This document shows, one piece after another, positions 9,698-11,878 of a stretch of DNA of 11,878 nucleotides. Each line of letters begins with the position of its first letter. Position 1 is the stretch's first letter. The stretch is from assembly GCA_910592205.1 (NCBI GenBank), contig CAJVPJ010001152.1:1-11878 (forward strand), read 5' to 3'. A program made the position numbers and the translations under genes. The notes under the pieces were generated by a model that saw only the letters and a list, made by a program, of their open reading frames with translations, searched no databases and was not told the origin of the DNA. The DNA is from Paraglomus occultum. Taxonomy: Eukaryota; Glomeromycota; Glomeromycetes; Paraglomerales; Paraglomeraceae.

Positions 9698-10192
9698 TTT
9701 CTTCAATTGTTCAGATATAGGCAATATAAAATCGCTGCTGATCGTATATATTTAAACTCAAAAGGTCTAACAGTTAGTGAACACAAAAAACCTTTATTAT
9801 TATCGCTCAATTAAACAGTATTAGTATGGCTGGAATGCAAAAATTATCTTCCGACTTGAACAAAAAATGAGAATTACTGAATCAATCTGACTCGGAGACA
9901 ACCAGAATTTATAAATTGTTAGTTAAGTTTACATCTCATAAGTATCGTACTTGAATTATTGGTGAAAGCATTCAAGTAAATAATCAACGCAACTCGACAA
10001 TTGAGATGCGTCAAGTCGCATTTACTTTCGATTGTAATTGGACAAACGTCACGCGCGTTATACTGAGACGCAGGCGGAGCATCCGAGGCTTGTCAAAAAT
10101 GGTGTATTAGTGGTTTATAATTCTAAAAATAATTTATTCTTCGTATCCTAAGGGATTCATTATCTGTATTTTTTTGTGCAACAGTTATGGTA
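9698..10192. other. Spacer upstream of the MITE and the hydrolase gene
   Basis: No gene is supported. An ATG at 9826 (MAGMQKLSSDLNKK, then stop) is too short to call. A small imperfect hairpin ATGCG-TCAAGT-CGCAT lies near 10005-10020, and a locally GC-richer patch (CGTCACGCGCG) near 10050. Confidence 0.4.
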
Positions 10193-10200
10193 TTCAAAAG
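10193..10200 (+). repeat. MITE target-site duplication, left copy
   Basis: TTCAAAAG, identical to 10339-10346. The next base outward differs (A against C), fixing the duplication at 8 bp. Confidence 0.87.
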
Positions 10201-10338
10201 GGGTCCGTATCATTTCACCGACAGTTCATTTCGCCGACAATTTATTACCTAAAAAGGATAATTTTGAAATAATGTTGGTGAACATTTGTCGTGAAATAAT
10301 TGTCGGTGAAATGATTGTCGGCGAAATGATCGCCTCCC
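10201..10338. mobile_element. 138-bp hairpin MITE with 8-bp target-site duplication
   Basis: The flanks TTCAAAAG at 10193-10200 and 10339-10346 are identical, a perfect 8-bp duplication. The element starts GGG and ends CCC. It has no coding capacity. Both arms are built from a roughly 15-bp unit CATTTC(A/G)CCGACAAT: two copies on the left arm, and about four progressively diverged inverted copies on the right (GTCGGCGAAATGATC outermost). Most of it can fold into one hairpin with a short AT-rich centre (CCTAAAAAGGATAA). An 8-bp duplication suggests mobilisation by a hAT-, P- or Mutator-type transposase (family knowledge); the parent element is not in this window. Confidence 0.87.
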
Positions 10339-10346
10339 TTCAAAAG
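10339..10346 (+). repeat. MITE target-site duplication, right copy
   Basis: TTCAAAAG, identical to the left copy. It lies about 40 bp before the start codon of the hydrolase gene. Confidence 0.87.
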
Positions 10347-10349
10347 AAA

Positions 10350-10382
10350 TACTAATTGCAGATCACAGTTATTTGTTCTCAG
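10350..10382 (+). promoter_or_regulatory. Possible branch point and 3' splice site just upstream of the hydrolase ATG
   Basis: TACTAAT (10350-10356) is followed by T-rich sequence ending TTCTCAG (10382), six bases before ATG. The spacing is normal for a fungal intron end. If used, the transcript has an intron ending here, probably in the 5' UTR, and the MITE may lie inside it. No convincing donor was identified, although GTATTC at 10190 matches the donor of the first coding intron. Confidence 0.3.
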
Positions 10383-10387
10383 CAATC

Positions 10388-10986
10388 ATGTCGGCCAATA
10401 TTCAGATCGAACAGACAACTTCCACATACTCTCCAATAACTTGTCACGTTCTTGACTCTTCATGTGGTCGTCCTGCGTCCGGAATACGAGTTCAACTGGA
10501 GTTAAAGAGCCCACCTGAAACTAATAATAAAACCGAGGATACTTGGGGTTTTATTGCGGAAGGGTATTCTTAGATCAACCGCACCGCTAATAGAAAATGT
10601 TATTATCCAAACTTATACTGTATTTTGCGGTTGTCTTATAGGGAGACAAATAATGACGGCAGAATCCCAAACCTGATCAATCCTGATCTGCTTCCACCAG
10701 ATTGGAAGAAATCATTAAAGTTATTTGACTACGGTGATGGGCCACCCGCAAAGGCCATATTCAGGATCACCTTCTATACGAAAGAATATTTCGACAAATT
10801 GAAGCAAAAGACCTTTTATCCTTACGTTCAGGTACAGAAAAGTCGATCGATCGTCTTTGAATATTGCACGCCTTATTTACACATCCTCTTCTGCAGATAA
10901 TCTTTCAAATAGAAGATGTGAATCAGCACTATCATATTCCATTATTACTGAGTCCGTTCTCATACACAACCTACAGAGGCAGCTAA
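10388..10986 (+). CDS. 5-hydroxyisourate hydrolase (transthyretin-like), three exons, 151 aa
   Basis: Catalyses hydrolysis of 5-hydroxyisourate, the product of urate oxidase, to OHCU in the uric acid to allantoin pathway. It works as a homotetramer, and in eukaryotes usually in peroxisomes or cytosol. Exons are 10388-10563, 10642-10831 and 10897-10986. Spliced, it shows [15 protein letters not shown] with active-site His20, TNNDGR with Arg66, [12 protein letters not shown], and the signature [19 protein letters not shown] with His133/His135. The C-terminal YRGS separates true hydrolases from transthyretin hormone carriers. At 151 aa it is longer than the common 110-125, mainly from a loop near residues 41-53 and a [20 protein letters not shown] insertion typical of fungal forms. 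No peroxisomal SKL tail. The first ATG with full homology (10388) is chosen. All key residues are intact, so it is probably functional. Confidence 0.96.
10564..10641 (+). other. Hydrolase intron 1 (78 bp)
   Basis: Donor GTATTC and acceptor CTTATAG. It splits a Gly codon in phase 2 and joins FIAEG to ETNNDGR exactly as the family requires. Confidence 0.92.
10832..10896 (+). other. Hydrolase intron 2 (65 bp)
   Basis: Donor GTACAG, acceptor CTTCTGCAG, phase 0. It joins YPYVQ to [13 protein letters not shown]. Reading through would hit a stop before the catalytic C-terminus, so splicing is required. Confidence 0.94.
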
Positions 10987-11706
10987 TTACGATGGACTTC
11001 AACGTATTCGCTCAAAAATGCATGCATGTATCAAGCTGATTGTATTATTATCGTAGTTTGTTATCAATACGTGTAATTATAAATGCCCAATTAGTACGTT
11101 CGTACAGCCGCGGTTGTTAACTGATGGAATGTCCAATGTTGCTCTACTCAGCTTGGGATAGAATATCAATCGATTGAATAAGAGGTTTTCAAATTCTGTC
11201 CCTAAGAGCAATCAATATATCATTTGGCACTGGGCAGGTCCTGTACGCTTCCAAAAATGTATCAGAGGAAGTATTGTATACAGTAATCTCCATCTCTGTG
11301 AGTTCTAGGCAAATTCTTGACAGTACAATGCGCAGCTGGTGTAATATGAATGAGCGATTGGTAGCACGGAATTTGTACTTTAAAAAATTATTACATAGTA
11401 ACATAAATGTCTTTAACCATCACAATCACAACGCGAGCGCGAGCACGAGCACAAGCTTTTTTATTCGTATTCGTTTCATCTATCTCGTCAATACACAAAG
11501 CCTCAATAGGCCCTATTGATTTAAAGACTGACCCGTTTTACCTACAAAAGTGGTTAGATAAATGATAGATGAGAATTGCAATTTGAAACCTGGTGCTGTT
11601 GGATTGATGATTAAACTAGTCGTTAAATCGATATATATGAAGTGTGGTAACAAGTTTTAGATTCTCAGTCATCTGCAAGTTGTGATTACATGAGTAGATC
11701 AAAAAT
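10987..11706. other. Spacer after the hydrolase gene, with low-complexity patches
   Basis: Two antisense-overlapping frames (plus about 11172-11519, minus 11189-11404) are open here but neither shows a recognised family, so I leave them uncalled. A degenerate GAGCRC hexamer run lies at 11433-11456. A perfect palindrome with 8-bp arms, TCAATAGG-C-CCTATTGA, lies at 11503-11519. No AATAAA is seen close after the hydrolase stop. Confidence 0.4.
11433..11456 (+). repeat. Imperfect GAGCRC hexamer repeat
   Basis: About four units (GCGAGC, GCGAGC, ACGAGC, ACAAGC) form a GC-rich patch in AT-rich surroundings. Too short to assign a role. Confidence 0.65.
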
Positions 11707-11811
11707 ATGGTAGAGTATATCATGCAAAGAAACCATCCGATTTTGCGTCAGGACGAATTATATTCAAAGAACTTGCAACATAAGGAGAGAAAACGTTTCG
11801 CCCGGTCGTAA
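11707..11811 (+). CDS. Small basic ORF (34 aa), doubtful
   Basis: ATG to TAA with A at -2 and G at +4. The peptide begins MVEYIMQRNHPILRQDELYS and ends KERKRFARS. It is strongly basic and helical-looking and has no Cys. No family recognised. It could be a single small exon or a chance frame; the remaining sequence to the window end shows nothing further. Confidence 0.17.
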   Translation: MVEYIMQRNHPILRQDELYSKNLQHKERKRFARS

Positions 11812-11878
11812 ATTTTGATTGTCGATATGTATTATCATGTACATATCATTCCTTTTTTATTTGCACAATGACATTATT

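Overview
This window looks like nuclear DNA of an AT-rich fungus. Support comes from protein-coding genes split by short GT-AG introns (65-140 bp) with TACTAAT-like branch points, long gene-poor AT-rich spacers, and decayed Tigger/pogo and Tc1 DNA transposons. The mix of transposon fragments, broken multicopy-family genes and a CYSTM protein resembles arbuscular mycorrhizal fungi such as Rhizophagus. That placement is inferred from style and recalled family resemblance, not from a search.

Layout: 1-527 is spacer. 528-3174 is a layered transposon ruin. The left end and N-terminal half of a plus-strand Tigger/pogo (CENP-B-like) element (528-1371) is separated from a fragment of its catalytic domain (3031-3174) by about 1.66 kb. 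A complete but dead Tc1-like element (1608-2889, perfect 25-bp terminal inverted repeats, transposase on the minus strand) sits inside that gap. About 230 bp to its left and 140 bp to its right remain unexplained. An unrecognised charged ORF follows at 3260-3532, then about 1.5 kb of spacer.

The first clearly intact gene (5105-5736, two exons) encodes a 163-aa protein with a His/Gly-rich N-terminus, GYPQS/GYP repeats and a C-terminal cysteine-rich CYSTM module. 5737-7775 is mostly spacer. 7776-8138 is an exon-like ORF with a possible lambda-repressor-type helix-turn-helix. 8575-9697 is a multiply frameshifted pseudogene with a coiled-coil N-terminus and a likely PD-(D/E)xK nuclease-like C-terminus.

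The second intact gene (10388-10986, three exons) encodes 5-hydroxyisourate hydrolase of the uric-acid breakdown pathway, with the diagnostic C-terminal YRGS. A 138-bp hairpin MITE with a perfect 8-bp target duplication lies 49 bp upstream of its start codon. The rest to 11878 is spacer with low-complexity patches and tiny ORFs.

The two intact genes have no visible functional link: one is probably membrane-associated and stress-related, the other is purine catabolism. The region reads as two housekeeping-type genes in a transposon-rich background. I found no convincing multi-gene undescribed system. The best leads are the MITE at the hydrolase promoter, the repeat-variable CYSTM gene with a possible truncating splice choice, the unrecognised ORFs, and the broken nuclease-like family member.
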